From NCBI RefSeq assembly GCF_030384665.1, contig NC_083673.1:1931501-1995500 (forward strand): 64,000 nucleotides of DNA. Reading direction: 5' to 3'. The stretch comes from Lodderomyces elongisporus (Eukaryota; Ascomycota; Pichiomycetes; Serinales; Debaryomycetaceae). The notes beneath the pieces were generated by a model that was not told the origin of the DNA, made no database searches, and saw nothing but the letters and a program-made list of their open reading frames with translations. Position 1 is the first letter of the stretch. Each line of letters opens with the position of its first letter. The position numbers were made by a program, and so were the translations under genes. This document shows positions 11,724 to 21,968 of the stretch, piece by piece.

Positions 11724-12767
11724 ATGAATACTTCATCGTCGTTTCAGGATGTTTCATCTATACTATCGCATCCAACCTATTACCCATTGAAACTTAACAT
11801 CACTAGAAAACCAGATATTATCCCAGGTTTGCCTGATGGGGTATTAGCACTAATAGCACCAATAGTTGCATACTGGACATACTCGTCGTTCTTTCACTTT
11901 ATTGATGTTTACGAACTAGCAGAAAAATATAGAATCCACCCCAGTGAGGAAGAATTGAAGAGGAACAAGGTTACAGTGCACGAGGTTGTAAGAGATGTGA
12001 TACTCCAGCATGTCATACAAACAGTTGTTGGGCTTACTGTATTTTATTTCGATGCTACCCAGTTGACAGGATTTGAACTATACACCATGTGGCAGCTAAA
12101 GCACAACCATTTACCTTCGTGGGTACCCAACCTGGTCTTGTACTATGGGTACATGTATGGGTGGTCCTTTTTGCGCCTCTGCGTTGCCTTTTTGGTGATT
12201 GATACTTGGCAATATTGGTTGCATCGCTTTATGCATGTTAACAAGACACTTTACAGAAGATTCCACTCGAGGCATCACAGATTGTATGTTCCCTTTGCGT
12301 TTGGAGCATTGTATAATGACCCTTTGGAAGGATTTTTGTTGGACACCTTGGGCAGCGGAATCGCATCAATAGTTGCTGGTTTGAGTCATCGAGAACAGAT
12401 TGTGTTGTATACCTTTGCTACTTTGAAAACTGTGGATGATCATTGCGGATATAGATTGCCATACGACATTTTCCAAATTATCTTCCCAAACAACTCCGTG
12501 TATCACGATATTCACCATCAGATTTGGGGTATAAAAAACAACTTTTCACAGCCATTCTTTACATTTTGGGATGTGTTCAACAGAACCCAATACAAGTTTG
12601 TTAACGAGTACAAGGACTTGCAGAATCACATCACTTTAACCAAGTACAAGGAGTTCTTAGCAAAGAAAACGAGATCAGGTGTTAGAACCGAACAAGAAAA
12701 GGAAAACTTTAAAGAAGAAACAGAGTTGACGAAGGAAACGATTAATGAATTAAAAAAAGATATTTAA
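11724..12767 (+). CDS. SUR2: Sphinganine C4-hydroxylase (sphingolipid long-chain base hydroxylase)
   Basis: A 347-residue membrane di-iron enzyme of the ER that hydroxylates C4 of dihydrosphingosine/dihydroceramide to make phytosphingosine. The histidine-box motifs of the fatty-acid hydroxylase superfamily are intact: HRFMH (167-171), HSRHH (181-185), H240 in DDHCGY, and HDIHH (261-265). Several hydrophobic segments occur at about 38-60, 95-110, 138-162 and 205-235. Length and colinearity match Saccharomyces Sur2 (349 residues), including LAEKYRIHPSEE near the N-terminus. The C-terminus is charged but lacks an obvious KKXX signal. Residue 137 is a CTG codon, probably Ser. Confidence 0.96.
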   Translation: MNTSSSFQDVSSILSHPTYYPLKLNITRKPDIIPGLPDGVLALIAPIVAYWTYSSFFHFIDVYELAEKYRIHPSEEELKRNKVTVHEVVRDVILQHVIQTVVGLTVFYFDATQLTGFELYTMWQLKHNHLPSWVPNLVLYYGYMYGWSFLRLCVAFLVIDTWQYWLHRFMHVNKTLYRRFHSRHHRLYVPFAFGALYNDPLEGFLLDTLGSGIASIVAGLSHREQIVLYTFATLKTVDDHCGYRLPYDIFQIIFPNNSVYHDIHHQIWGIKNNFSQPFFTFWDVFNRTQYKFVNEYKDLQNHITLTKYKEFLAKKTRSGVRTEQEKENFKEETELTKETINELKKDI

Positions 12768-13255
12768 AGAAGTAGTTGAAATGATTAATGGTACTGGTAA
12801 TTAAAGTTGAATACCATATTGTTGTGAATTTTTTTTTTTATCATTATTATTATTGTTATTATTTTATTGTAGTAGTTTTGGTGCAGACAGTACCGGTTAG
12901 AAATAGATAGACGCTTTTTAATTGCTAATATGGATCTTGTATTTTAAGAATAAAAACAGAATACAAGAAATGTGAAAAAAGATATTGTTAAAAATTTGAA
13001 ATGATGAGTTGTTGTAATGTAATTGTTTACGAATTTTACTCTATACGTTAATCAGAGAAGATATTAAAGCAAAACAAAAACTAAAACGAGAAGAAGTGAG
13101 AAAGTGGAAAAAGCGAAAAGGAAAATATGTGACGGATCAAAGTGCGCAGTAAATTTCTCGTCGCATTCGTTCTTGTTTCCAATATTAGTTCCAAACGCAA
13201 AAGAATCAACTAAACCACCCACAGAAACCCCATCTACAGAAGCAAACGAAAAGCA
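12768..13255. other. Intergenic region upstream of BET3
   Basis: AT-rich spacer between SUR2 and BET3 with a T/ATT-rich tract (about 12830-12870), probably the SUR2 3' end. No gene seen. Confidence 0.6.
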
Positions 13256-13908
13256 ATGTCAAAAAAAGTAGCAAGTGACGATATCTTCAAAGGTAACAAC
13301 GTCGAGAAAATTGTATGTTACGCAATGAGCAATCACCGTTGCAAGCTTCATGTATGATAACTAACCATTATTTCCTCTCTTTCTAGAATTCAGAACTATT
13401 CACACTCACTTATGGTTCCCTTGTTGCACAACTATGTCGAGATTTCAATAACAATTATCACGAGGTTAACAATCAGCTTGATAAGATGGGTTACAACATT
13501 GGCCTTCGATTAATTGAGGAATTTCTTGCCAAAACCGGAGTGAGACGATGCTCAACATTTAAGGAGACTGCTGACATAATCTCAAAATTGGGATTCAAAC
13601 TATTCCTCAATATCCAACCCGCGGTAGAGAATTGGTCACTGGATCTGAGATCATGTACGTTGGTAATACCTGATCCTAATCCTTTAACTGAGTTTGTTGA
13701 TTTACCAGTAACTGCAGACCCCAAGATTGCAAAAGAGTTATGGTACTCACAAGTTTTGTGTGGTGTATTGAGGGGCGCATTACAAATGGTGCAGTTGGAT
13801 TGCGATGTGTATTTTTTGAAGGATAGATTGAGAGGCGACGACAGGACGGAGATGAGACTCAAGTTGAACAAGATTTTGAAAGACGAGGTCCCGGCCGGAG
13901 AGGATTAA
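13256..13908 (+). CDS. BET3: TRAPP complex core subunit Bet3 (one intron)
   Basis: Spliced gene: exon 1 13256-13312 (19 codons), intron 13313-13386 (74 nt), exon 2 13387-13908, giving 192 residues, against 193 in yeast Bet3. Bet3 is a core subunit of the TRAPP tethering and exchange-factor complexes that act in ER-to-Golgi traffic with Ypt1. After splicing, the N-terminal segment reads ELFTLTYGSLVAQLC, and MGYNIGLRLIEEFLA follows, both hallmarks of the family. The conserved cysteine in the LTYGS...QLC segment, the acylation site known for Bet3, is present. The C-terminus LNKILKDEVPAGED is nearly the same as in yeast. Splice signals are GTATGT, ACTAAC (13360-13365) and TAG. The ORF beginning at the internal Met at 13486 would lack the first third of the protein. 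Confidence 0.96.
13313..13386 (+). other. Intron in BET3
   Basis: A 74-nt intron with consensus donor GTATGT, branch ACTAAC (13360-13365) and acceptor TAG. It is phase 0, after codon 19. Confidence 0.93.
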
Positions 13909-14154
13909 AAAGACTACGAGATTGAATTAAGAAATGAAAACCAAAAAAACCAAAAAACCAAAAAAATTCAAAAAAAAAAATCCAAATCCAAAGTCATTCA
14001 TTTATTAATTTTTTTATTTTTATTTTTTTTTCCTTCTTTGATACTAATTAGTTATCACATAAAAATGTCATAATTGAAGGTGTCAAGTTTTAAATATGCT
14101 CAGTTCAGCAGAAGGTTTTCTTTCTTCTCCTCGTTGCCTTCATATTTTTTCCAA

Positions 14155-14658
14155 TCACCTGACTCTGGAAACATATGTTGTTTCAACTTTAGTCATTGCT
14201 GATTCTAAGTCAGACGCTGGACTACCGCTTAAACTCAAACTGGAATTAACCGAGACTAATGTTTCGGCATCCTCTTGGTTTTTGAAATAAGCAGGAGCAG
14301 GAGGGAAAATAGAGGGTTGTCCTTCAAATAAGGGCCATACAGATACAACCCTAATCGGACCATATCTTTGATAAATATTTCCCGAGTCAATTTCAATTTC
14401 CTGTTCAATTTCACTTTCAAGTAACCCAATCCTCCTTGCACTTTTCCTCATCTCGTGTCTCCTCTTTAGCTTGCTAGCGCATTCATAGAAAAAAACACCA
14501 ATTGCAATCACGGGGATTATCAATGTAGGGATTAAGATGTAAAATAATGTCTTTTTATGAAATTTTGCACTCGACTCTGACGCTTGAGGTGATGGTAGTG
14601 GTTGCAAACCTACTGACGGAGAGGTAGGTACATACATTATGAGAGATTCTGGTGACAA
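14155..14658 (-). CDS. Hypothetical single-span membrane protein
   Basis: A 167-residue protein I do not recognise. It has a short Pro/Ser-rich N-terminus (1-35), one strong hydrophobic segment (about 38-60, YILIPTLIIPVIAIGVFFYE) and then a basic stretch (KLKRRHEMRKSARR, about 63-76). The basic side suggests the C-terminal part is cytosolic. The remaining 90 residues are acidic, then Ser-rich. It has no cleavable-type signal at the very N-terminus, so a type III single-pass topology fits. Met1 and Met8 are both possible starts. Convergent with BET3. Coding status rests on composition and a coherent topology, so it is moderately sure. The overlapping plus-strand frames look like shadows. Confidence 0.6.
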   Translation of the reverse strand: MSPESLIMYVPTSPSVGLQPLPSPQASESSAKFHKKTLFYILIPTLIIPVIAIGVFFYECASKLKRRHEMRKSARRIGLLESEIEQEIEIDSGNIYQRYGPIRVVSVWPLFEGQPSIFPPAPAYFKNQEDAETLVSVNSSLSLSGSPASDLESAMTKVETTYVSRVR

Positions 14659-15656
14659 CTGGTAATCAACTTGAATAAATCATTTTGATTCGATTTTTAT
14701 ACAAGTCTTTACTTTTTTTTTTTTTGGGACGAAGAAAATAAAAAAAAAGGTAAAGTAAAGATAGAGGGTAGAAGTGGAGTAGGGAAGAGTGGAAAAACGA
14801 GATGAAGGGAAATACTTAAAGAAGTTACAGCTCATTTGGGAAGGCATTGTACATATTTGGTTGGGGTTGTACATAATGTGTGACTATGCGAACTTTTTGG
14901 TGATAAGACCACGCATCAAAGTACTTTACACGAAATTATTGCACATACAAGAACTTCTATCGAGATTACAAGTAGGTAGAAAGAAAGAAAAAAAATGAAG
15001 AAATAAAGAGTGATTGAGTGATATAGGAAGGCTTTCAGTCTATATTTCTTTTTTTTTTTTCGTATGTGTGTATGTGTGTGTGTATGTGTGTGTGTATTTG
15101 TGTGTATGTGTGTGTGTATGTGTGTGTGTATGTGTTTGAGTGTTTGAGTGTTTCTTTGGTAAAGCAGCGAATCAGTTGTTCTTATCAGCGATTATCATAT
15201 TGACTGAGTTGTAATGTCAAATTGGGTGAATCTGGAAAAATAAATCTTTATATGCACGTGACCTGTTACTCTTTAGCACTTACACTTTCCTTATCATCTT
15301 GTTCTTTATTTTTTTTTTTTTTTTGATTTACAAAAGGAAAGGGGGAAAAACAATGAAAACAAACATTTCATTATTGTTGGAGAAGAAGGCAATACAAGTG
15401 ATGATAAGTTAATGATATATGTCGTATGTCCTAGTAAGAGTTTATCAAAAAAGAAAGAAAATAGAAAAATGAAAAATAAAAAGAAAAACAAAATGAAAAA
15501 TAAAATGATAAATAAAATGAAAATCTGTCGTTACTAAGGAACAAGAATGTTCGATTGTACTGAAAATCATAACGAAACTTCATCAACAGCACAAATATCT
15601 TTTAACAAGAATATTAAGCAATCAAAAAGCGAAAAAAAAAAGCGCAAACATCATAA
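14659..15656. other. Intergenic region with GT-rich minisatellite
   Basis: Contains a GTGTGTAT-type repeat tract (about 15062-15140) and a CACGTG core at 15255-15260. Poly-T and A-rich tracts follow. No supported gene. Confidence 0.55.
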
Positions 15657-16850
15657 CTAGCTGAGTGGAATACCTTCAACTTTGGCTTCTGGGTCAGCAT
15701 CGAAAACTTGCCCATGGAATGGATATGTGTTGTATCCATAGTTGTATAAAGTATAAAAAGTTTTTCTATCATATGCGTTCAACAGCCAATTGTTTTTAAT
15801 TCTATCAGGCAAATCGGGGTTGGCAATATATTGTCTTCCAAATCCTACTAAAGTCCTATCGTCGGCATTAGCAACATCAACTGGCCTTTTCCATTGTTGC
15901 TCTTTTTCAAGATTGTAGCTTCCGCCGCGCAAAACAGTGCCCTTCCATTTACTCAAAAAATACGAAATGTCAACGAGATCAGATTTGTTATCTGATAAAT
16001 CAAACGAGCCGTCAACAAGATCAATGAACCCCAATTCGTTGCCTGTATCAGCCCTAGCTTGCAATTGCTCTGCAATGTACGTAAAGTCTTCTTTTGCAGC
16101 TGGGTTAATTGGTTCACGAAAATTGTTTCCTGGGGAAAATCTTACTGCAATCTTTTTTGGATCAGCAACCTTAAATGCATTATCGATAATTTCCAATAAA
16201 AACCTTGATCTGTTTTCAACTGTCCCTCCATATTGATCGTCCCTTTCATTCGTGTTTGGATTGAGAAATTGGCTAGCAATGAACCCATTGGCAAAGTGTA
16301 ACTCAACAAAGTCAAATCCAGCAACATCGAGTGCTAATTTGATTGCGTTGGGATATTCAACCTTGGTCAAGTTTTCAATTTCGTTAATAGTCAATGGTCT
16401 AAGTGGGTTTTCTGCTTCAATCGCTGCTTTTTCTGTATCTTTATCAGGATAAATGGCACTTGCGGCAACATAATCGAGGCCATTCTTTTTTAATAACGCT
16501 GGACTAGCTTTGCTGCCTGCACCCCATAATTGCAAGGCAATCGATCCACCTTGCTCATGAACAGCATCAACAATTTGTTTCCAACCCAATGCCTGCTCCC
16601 GAGTCCAAATCCCAGGAACGTTTGGGAATATTCCCAACTTTGGAGTAACAATTGTTCCTTCAGCAACAATCAACCCTCCACTTTTTGCTCGGTCTTTGTA
16701 GTATTGTAACTGCAAGTCAGTTGGAATGTGAGTTTCTGAGTCAGAACGTACTCTTGTTGTTGGCAAATGCGCTATTCTATGTTTCAAAGTGACATTACCG
16801 ACATTGATTGGCTTGAACAAATTGGATTCTTCAATTGTTGATTTGGTCAT
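15657..16850 (-). CDS. Old yellow enzyme-family NADPH dehydrogenase (variant active site, Phe190)
   Basis: A 397-residue FMN-dependent TIM-barrel oxidoreductase of the old yellow enzyme (OYE) family, which uses NADPH to reduce activated C=C bonds. Seen: AHLPTTR near the N-terminus (flavin-contacting Thr), QLW at 107-109 (the OYE1 Gln114/Trp116 region), and the substrate-binding pair H185/N188 in LHFANGF. The residue after ANG is Phe190, coded TTC at 16283-16281, where OYE1 has the proton-donating Tyr196 and the two neighbouring paralogues have Tyr. The C-terminal TLVGFGRQYIANPDLP is typical. So the reaction may differ from simple alkene reduction. First of three tandem minus-strand copies, and the most diverged. 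Confidence 0.95.
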   Translation of the reverse strand: MTKSTIEESNLFKPINVGNVTLKHRIAHLPTTRVRSDSETHIPTDLQLQYYKDRAKSGGLIVAEGTIVTPKLGIFPNVPGIWTREQALGWKQIVDAVHEQGGSIALQLWGAGSKASPALLKKNGLDYVAASAIYPDKDTEKAAIEAENPLRPLTINEIENLTKVEYPNAIKLALDVAGFDFVELHFANGFIASQFLNPNTNERDDQYGGTVENRSRFLLEIIDNAFKVADPKKIAVRFSPGNNFREPINPAAKEDFTYIAEQLQARADTGNELGFIDLVDGSFDLSDNKSDLVDISYFLSKWKGTVLRGGSYNLEKEQQWKRPVDVANADDRTLVGFGRQYIANPDLPDRIKNNWLLNAYDRKTFYTLYNYGYNTYPFHGQVFDADPEAKVEGIPLS

Positions 16851-17922
16851 TAATGTTGATGCTTTTTTTCTTCTCTTAATTCTAATATGTTTTAGTTTTC
16901 TTTAGAGGTGGGAAAGGGAAAGGGAAAGATTCGAGACAAGAAATGAAATCAAAGTTAAATCACCTCCATTCGGACTCCTTCTTATACAATTTAGTTTTAC
17001 TTTTTATCACCTAATATATAAACTTTTTTGTAGTCAGTGATTAGGGAGATCCACACTTTTTCCAATTTTCATTAATTGTAAGGTCTATATCTTCGTCGTC
17101 GTTGTCGTCGTCTTCTTCTTCTTCTTCTTCTTCTTCTTCTTCTTCTTCTTCTTCTTCTTCTTCTTCTTTTTCTTCTTCTTACCCAAATTAATCCACATTC
17201 TAGGCTATAAACCATAAGCTCAAAAGTTTTATATTTGGTGGACTTAGGGTTTCCCCAAAATGGACCGATCACCGAAAACTCGTCGCTTATAACCCCATTT
17301 GTAGGTTAATCAACTAAAAAAGTAAAAAAATAAAAAAAAAATGTATATTCTCACAAGGCTCTGACCACTGATAAGTTGACTCTTCATCCTTTTGACTCAC
17401 CAATTACTAATAATATATTGGAATTGAACTTGCAAGATTAGTAAGCAATGGTGTACCTGACAATAAAAATTTTGCAAGCTGATCACAGTATTGTAGTGAG
17501 CATGTCTTCACCAAGATTTCTTTAAGTGGCTCAATCAACATTGGTCATGGAGACCAACAAAAAAATGTGGCTCAATGGCAAACACATATATGAGAGTAAG
17601 AGAAAAAGAAGGAAAAATGATAGAAAACATAAGAAGAAAGGGAGGCGGCGGGGGAGGGTCGAAGTAAGGCGAAGAATGTAGGTGGTTAGTACAACTTCTC
17701 AAATATCTTTCAAGTCAATAGTAATGTGTGGAAAGAGTGCTAAGCTTCAAGTCTAATTTTGTGCCGGAAAGAATATTTCAACTTCAACTTTTAGCTCTGG
17801 TGTATATTAATATTATCACGAGTTAGTCTTGTTACTATTCTATCAAAGTCTATGAGGTTCTAAATACTTTTATTTTTTTGCATTTTTATTTTTTTTTTAT
17901 GAAAAATTTTTTTGAGTTTTTT
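16851..17922. promoter_or_regulatory. Promoter region of first OYE gene; TTC microsatellite; Yap1-like sites
   Basis: About 1.07 kb upstream of the first OYE gene. A long TTC tract lies at about 17110-17180. TTACTAA (17404-17410) and TTAGTAA (17438-17444) match the Yap1-type response element and lie about 0.55-0.6 kb upstream of the start. No gene is supported. Confidence 0.5.
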
Positions 17923-19113
17923 TTAAGCTAAAGCAACACCTTCAACCTTTGCATCGGGGTCAGCATCTGTTTTTTGGCCATAAAATGGGTAAGTGTTGTA
18001 TCCATAGTTGTAGATGGTGTAAAAGGTTGATCTATCGTATGGATTCAAGTCTTGATCCTCTTGGATTCTTTGTGGAAGATCAGGATTGGCGATAAAGTTT
18101 CTGCCAAACCCAACTAAAGTTCTATCATCTGCATTTGCATCCTCTACTGGAAGTTTCCATTCCTCGTCCTTGTTGTTATTGTACCTTCCACCACGCAACA
18201 CTATTCCTTTCCAGTTGTTCAAGATTGATGATATGTCAACATTTTGAGCACCGCTTCCAACATCAAAAGTTCCATCGACTACATCAATGAAACCCAACTC
18301 GTTGCCTTGATCTGCTCTGGCTTGCAATTGTTTAGTAATGTACTCGAAATCCTCTTTGAAGCTAGGATTAACAGGTTCTTGAAATTGATTTCCTGGTGAC
18401 ACTCTAATTGCAATCTTTTTTGGATCAGCAACTTTGAATGCATTATCGAGTGCCTCCAAGAGAAATCTAGCTCTATTTTCTATTGGGCCTCCGTATTTAT
18501 CAGTTCTCTTGTTTATCACTGGGTTGATGAATTGACTTGCAATGTATCCATTGGCAAAATGAAATTCAACAAAGTCAAATCCAGCAACATCGAGAGCCAA
18601 TTTAACGGCATTGGGATAATCCTCTGTAACCAATTGGTGAATCTCTTCAGCTGTCAATTCGCGCAATGGGTTTCCTGCATCTTTTGCTGCTTTTTCAGAC
18701 TCTTCGTGTTCGTAGATTGCGCTAGGTGCCACAAAATCGAAACCTTTTTGTTTCAAAAGCCCCGGAATAGCAACACGGCCCAACCCCCACAACTGTACAG
18801 CGATTCGACCGCCAGCTTCATGCACTGAGTCAACAATTTGTTTCCAGCCCAATGCTTGCTCTTTAGTCCAGATACCAGGTACGTTAGGGTACCATCCCAA
18901 TTTTGGGGTAGCAATTGTAGCCTCTGTAACTAATAAGGCACCACTCTTGGCCCTATCGGTATAGTATTGCTTTTGCAAATCGGTTGGAACATGTGTTTCA
19001 GGATTTGCACGATTCCTTGTGGTAGGTAAATGGGCAATTCTGTGTGGCAAAGTGATATTACCAACCTTGATTGGCTTGAATAAGTTGGATGCTTGAATCG
19101 TGGATTTCGTCAT
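17923..19113 (-). CDS. Old yellow enzyme-family NADPH dehydrogenase (copy 2)
   Basis: A 396-residue OYE paralogue. The open frame extends upstream to 19215, but those extra 34 codons translate a pyrimidine-rich leader into an artificial hydrophobic stretch. I choose the Met at 19113 because it begins MTKSTIQASNLFKP, colinear with both neighbours. Active-site features: AHLPTTR, QLWGLG, the pair H185/N188 with Tyr190 in FHFANGY, and the conserved C-terminal LVGFGRNFIANPDLP. FMN-dependent and cytosolic; likely acts on alpha,beta-unsaturated carbonyls or oxidative-stress products (family knowledge). It shares long near-identical DNA blocks with copy 3, suggesting recent duplication or gene conversion. 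Confidence 0.95.
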   Translation of the reverse strand: MTKSTIQASNLFKPIKVGNITLPHRIAHLPTTRNRANPETHVPTDLQKQYYTDRAKSGALLVTEATIATPKLGWYPNVPGIWTKEQALGWKQIVDSVHEAGGRIAVQLWGLGRVAIPGLLKQKGFDFVAPSAIYEHEESEKAAKDAGNPLRELTAEEIHQLVTEDYPNAVKLALDVAGFDFVEFHFANGYIASQFINPVINKRTDKYGGPIENRARFLLEALDNAFKVADPKKIAIRVSPGNQFQEPVNPSFKEDFEYITKQLQARADQGNELGFIDVVDGTFDVGSGAQNVDISSILNNWKGIVLRGGRYNNNKDEEWKLPVEDANADDRTLVGFGRNFIANPDLPQRIQEDQDLNPYDRSTFYTIYNYGYNTYPFYGQKTDADPDAKVEGVALA

Positions 19114-20777
19114 TCTGTTGAAAAGAAGAAAAATAAAAGAAAAAAAAGGGAAAAACAACCAATAGTGTGGAAACAAGTAAAGTAGAAAGGCAAAAAGGCA
19201 ATGGGCAATGGGCAATATAAAAAAAGGAAAAAAAAAGGTTTATATATTCCGTGAACGAATACTAATGAAAGTTCGAGTATGTACTCAGAATCAGTGTGAT
19301 TGTGGTAATGGAAAAAAAAAATTGAATAAGAGGATTAAAATTCACTTTATATGAAATTGTAAAGTCCTTATATAGTTTTGGTGAGCTATAGTTTGATGTA
19401 TATTTAAACTGGTTCTCAACGTAATTGTGTACCTCTGTTTACAACTGTGGCTGTACCTTGTTTTCCTGGACATTTCAAAGTAGTACAGAGTTGCTGCAAA
19501 GCGATTCTTAGGCTTACTAATTTATTACTATTATGGTCTTCTCGCATTTTCTTTTTTGCTCTCTTTTTCTATTATAATTATTTTTTTTTTTTTGACGGGA
19601 GAATACGCAAAGACGTTGACGGAGCTAACGGAAATTACACCTTCCCCATTGGGAACGTACTTGACATTTGTCAGAATCTTTCAATACACCATTAGTCAGT
19701 TTTTTGTCAGAGATGTACGTGGGAAATATATACATACACCCACACACAAACAAACAAACAAACAAAAAAACGTAAGAAAACTTAAAGAAACAGACATTGC
19801 ACAAGATTTATTTGAAATACCAAAAAAAAATGATTTTGATTACTGAGAACATGACTGGTCGAGTGAGCAAGTAACCTAAATGGGCCATGGTTGGTTTTAT
19901 CCTCGGAAATCCACATTTACCAAACAAAAAAGAAGACAAGGACAGAGAAAGACAGAGAGAGCAAGAGGATCTTCAAACTCTTTATAAAAAAAAAGAAATT
20001 AAATCTTCATAAAAGCTGAAACAATAGTTAAATGTTAAACTTTAAAATTGACAGAAAGTAGTCATGAAAACTCAAAGAGGTCTACTCATATGAGTGTTAA
20101 TTTCGACAGGGATGGTCGAGGGGGGGGACGCTAAAGAAGGAAAGAAAATTTGGGAATTTTCCTCAATTAAATTCTAAACAACTACAATTAACGAAAATGA
20201 TCGTGATGTAACTAACAAAACCCCTAAGACATCACCATTTGTCATATTCTTCTATTATACTGGCTCTGTAATGTAGTGCAATGGATCGACACCTTTAGAG
20301 ATGTAAAATTCTTGAAGGATACTTTCTCTCATACCAACCTCTCTCCGTAAATTTTTCGATTGCAGCCATTTGAAGTCACGTGTATAGAATATTTAAAAAA
20401 TTTTTTATAAAACCATGTAGCACACAAATATAAAGAAATATGTAGTTTCGAGTAGTTTTATAAGGTGTTATCAACTACCAATAACATCTGTTCGTTTATC
20501 AAATTGACAAACAAAACTAATTGGAGGGTGGGATAAACAAAGTAAGAGAAGAACTGAAATTTCTAGTAGTAGACATACTTTTTTTTGGCCGTTCTATATA
20601 TATATAAGTATACATTACGATACTGCAAGTAAAAATTATATCCTAAATCAAATCATCTCAAAATTTTACAAAAAAAAATAAAAAAGGAAAAGGAAAAAAG
20701 AGAGGGAAAAGAAAAAGGAAAAACAATTTGCATCTTGTTGTTTCACGTTGCTTTTGCATTGCACATAAATCTTTCTT
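19114..20777. promoter_or_regulatory. Intergenic/promoter region of OYE copy 2
   Basis: About 1.66 kb without a supported gene. A TTACTAA Yap1-like site lies at 19514-19520, about 0.4 kb upstream of OYE copy 2. A CACGTG core lies at 20377-20382. A 96-codon plus-strand frame near 19556 has no ATG start and is T-rich; I do not call it. Confidence 0.5.
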
Positions 20778-21968
20778 TCAAGCTAATGGTTTTCCCTTGC
20801 GTTGTTCTTCTGGATCAGCATCAACTTTTTGGCCATAAAATGGGTAAGTATTGTATCCATAGTTGTAGTTGGTATAAAATGTTGATCTGTCATATTTGTT
20901 CAATTCCAAGTCGTCCCTTATTCTCGTTGGTAGATCGGGGTTGGCAATGAAGTATCTACCAAATCCAATCAAGGTTCTGTCGTCTGTATTGACATCGGCA
21001 AGAACGCCCTTCCATTTATTGTCCTTGTCGTAAGTATATCTTCCACCACGTAAAACAATACCTTTCCAATTCTCCAAAATTTTCGAGATGTCGACATTTT
21101 TGGACCCGCTACCCAAGTCAAAAGTGCCATCAACTACATCAATGAATGCGACTTCGTTGCCCTGATCTGCTCGGATTTGTAACTCCTTAGCAATATAAGC
21201 ATAGTCTTCGATGGCAGATGGGTTAGTTGGCTCTTGGTATTGGTTCTCTGGTGAAATTCTGAGTGCTATCTTTTTTGGATCAGCAACCTTAAATGCATTG
21301 TCAAGGAGCTCAAACAAGAATCTGGCTCTGTTTTCAATTGGCCCGCCGTATTCGTCAGTTCTATTGTTAACAAGTGGGTTGATAAACTGACTAATTGCGT
21401 ATCCATTAGCAACGTGAAATTCAACAAAGTCAAATCCAGCAACATTGAGAGCCAAATTAATGGCATTGGGATAATCCTCTGTAACCAATTGGTGAATCTC
21501 TTCAGCTGTTAATTCGCGCAATGGGTTTCCTGCTTCTTTTGCTGCTTTTTCGGCTTCCTCGTTTTCATAAACAGCACTTGGCGCAACATACTCCATTCCT
21601 TTTGCCTTTAACAAAGCAGGAGGTGTGACACGGCCCAAAGCCCACAATTGTACAGCGATTCGACCGCCAGCTTCATGCACTGAATCAACAATTTGTTTCC
21701 AGCCCAATGCTTGCTCTTTAGTCCAGATACCTGGAACTCCGGGGTACCATCCCAATTTTGGGGTAGCAATTGTACCCTCAGTGACCAAAAGTGCACCACT
21801 CTTGGCTCTATCAGTGTAATATTGTTTCTGCAAGTCAGTTGGAATAAGAGTTTCAATCTCAGCACGATTTCTCGTGTTTGGCAAATGGGCAAGTCTATGT
21901 GGCAAAGTGATATTGCCAACTTTGATTGGTTTAAACAAGTTTGATTCTTGAACAGCTGAGTTTGTCAT
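20778..21968 (-). CDS. Old yellow enzyme-family NADPH dehydrogenase (copy 3)
   Basis: A 396-residue OYE paralogue, third in the tandem array. The frame is open to 22157, but the extra 63 codons translate a GT/CA-repeat leader (alternating His/Ile). The Met at 21968 (MTNSAVQESNLFKP) aligns with the starts of the other copies. Visible active site: AHLPNTR (Asn replaces the second Thr of the other copies), QLWALG, H185/N188 with Tyr190 in FHVANGY, and the C-terminal IGFGRYFIANPDLP. Expected to be an FMN/NADPH ene-reductase. Substrate is unknown. Confidence 0.95.
   Translation of the reverse strand: MTNSAVQESNLFKPIKVGNITLPHRLAHLPNTRNRAEIETLIPTDLQKQYYTDRAKSGALLVTEGTIATPKLGWYPGVPGIWTKEQALGWKQIVDSVHEAGGRIAVQLWALGRVTPPALLKAKGMEYVAPSAVYENEEAEKAAKEAGNPLRELTAEEIHQLVTEDYPNAINLALNVAGFDFVEFHVANGYAISQFINPLVNNRTDEYGGPIENRARFLFELLDNAFKVADPKKIALRISPENQYQEPTNPSAIEDYAYIAKELQIRADQGNEVAFIDVVDGTFDLGSGSKNVDISKILENWKGIVLRGGRYTYDKDNKWKGVLADVNTDDRTLIGFGRYFIANPDLPTRIRDDLELNKYDRSTFYTNYNYGYNTYPFYGQKVDADPEEQRKGKPLA

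Noticed and set aside
17560..17590. A-box-like sequence (ggctcaatggca) suggesting a tRNA
   Set aside because: No B box (GGTTCGAAT-type) or acceptor-stem pairing within a tRNA length downstream.
19114..19215. N-terminal extension of OYE copy 2 as a signal anchor
   Set aside because: The hydrophobic stretch is a translated pyrimidine-rich leader; the paralogues begin at the internal Met and OYE enzymes are soluble.
20275..20340. Sequence resembling an rRNA fragment
   Set aside because: I could not match it to a conserved rRNA helix and it is embedded in ordinary AT-rich intergenic DNA.
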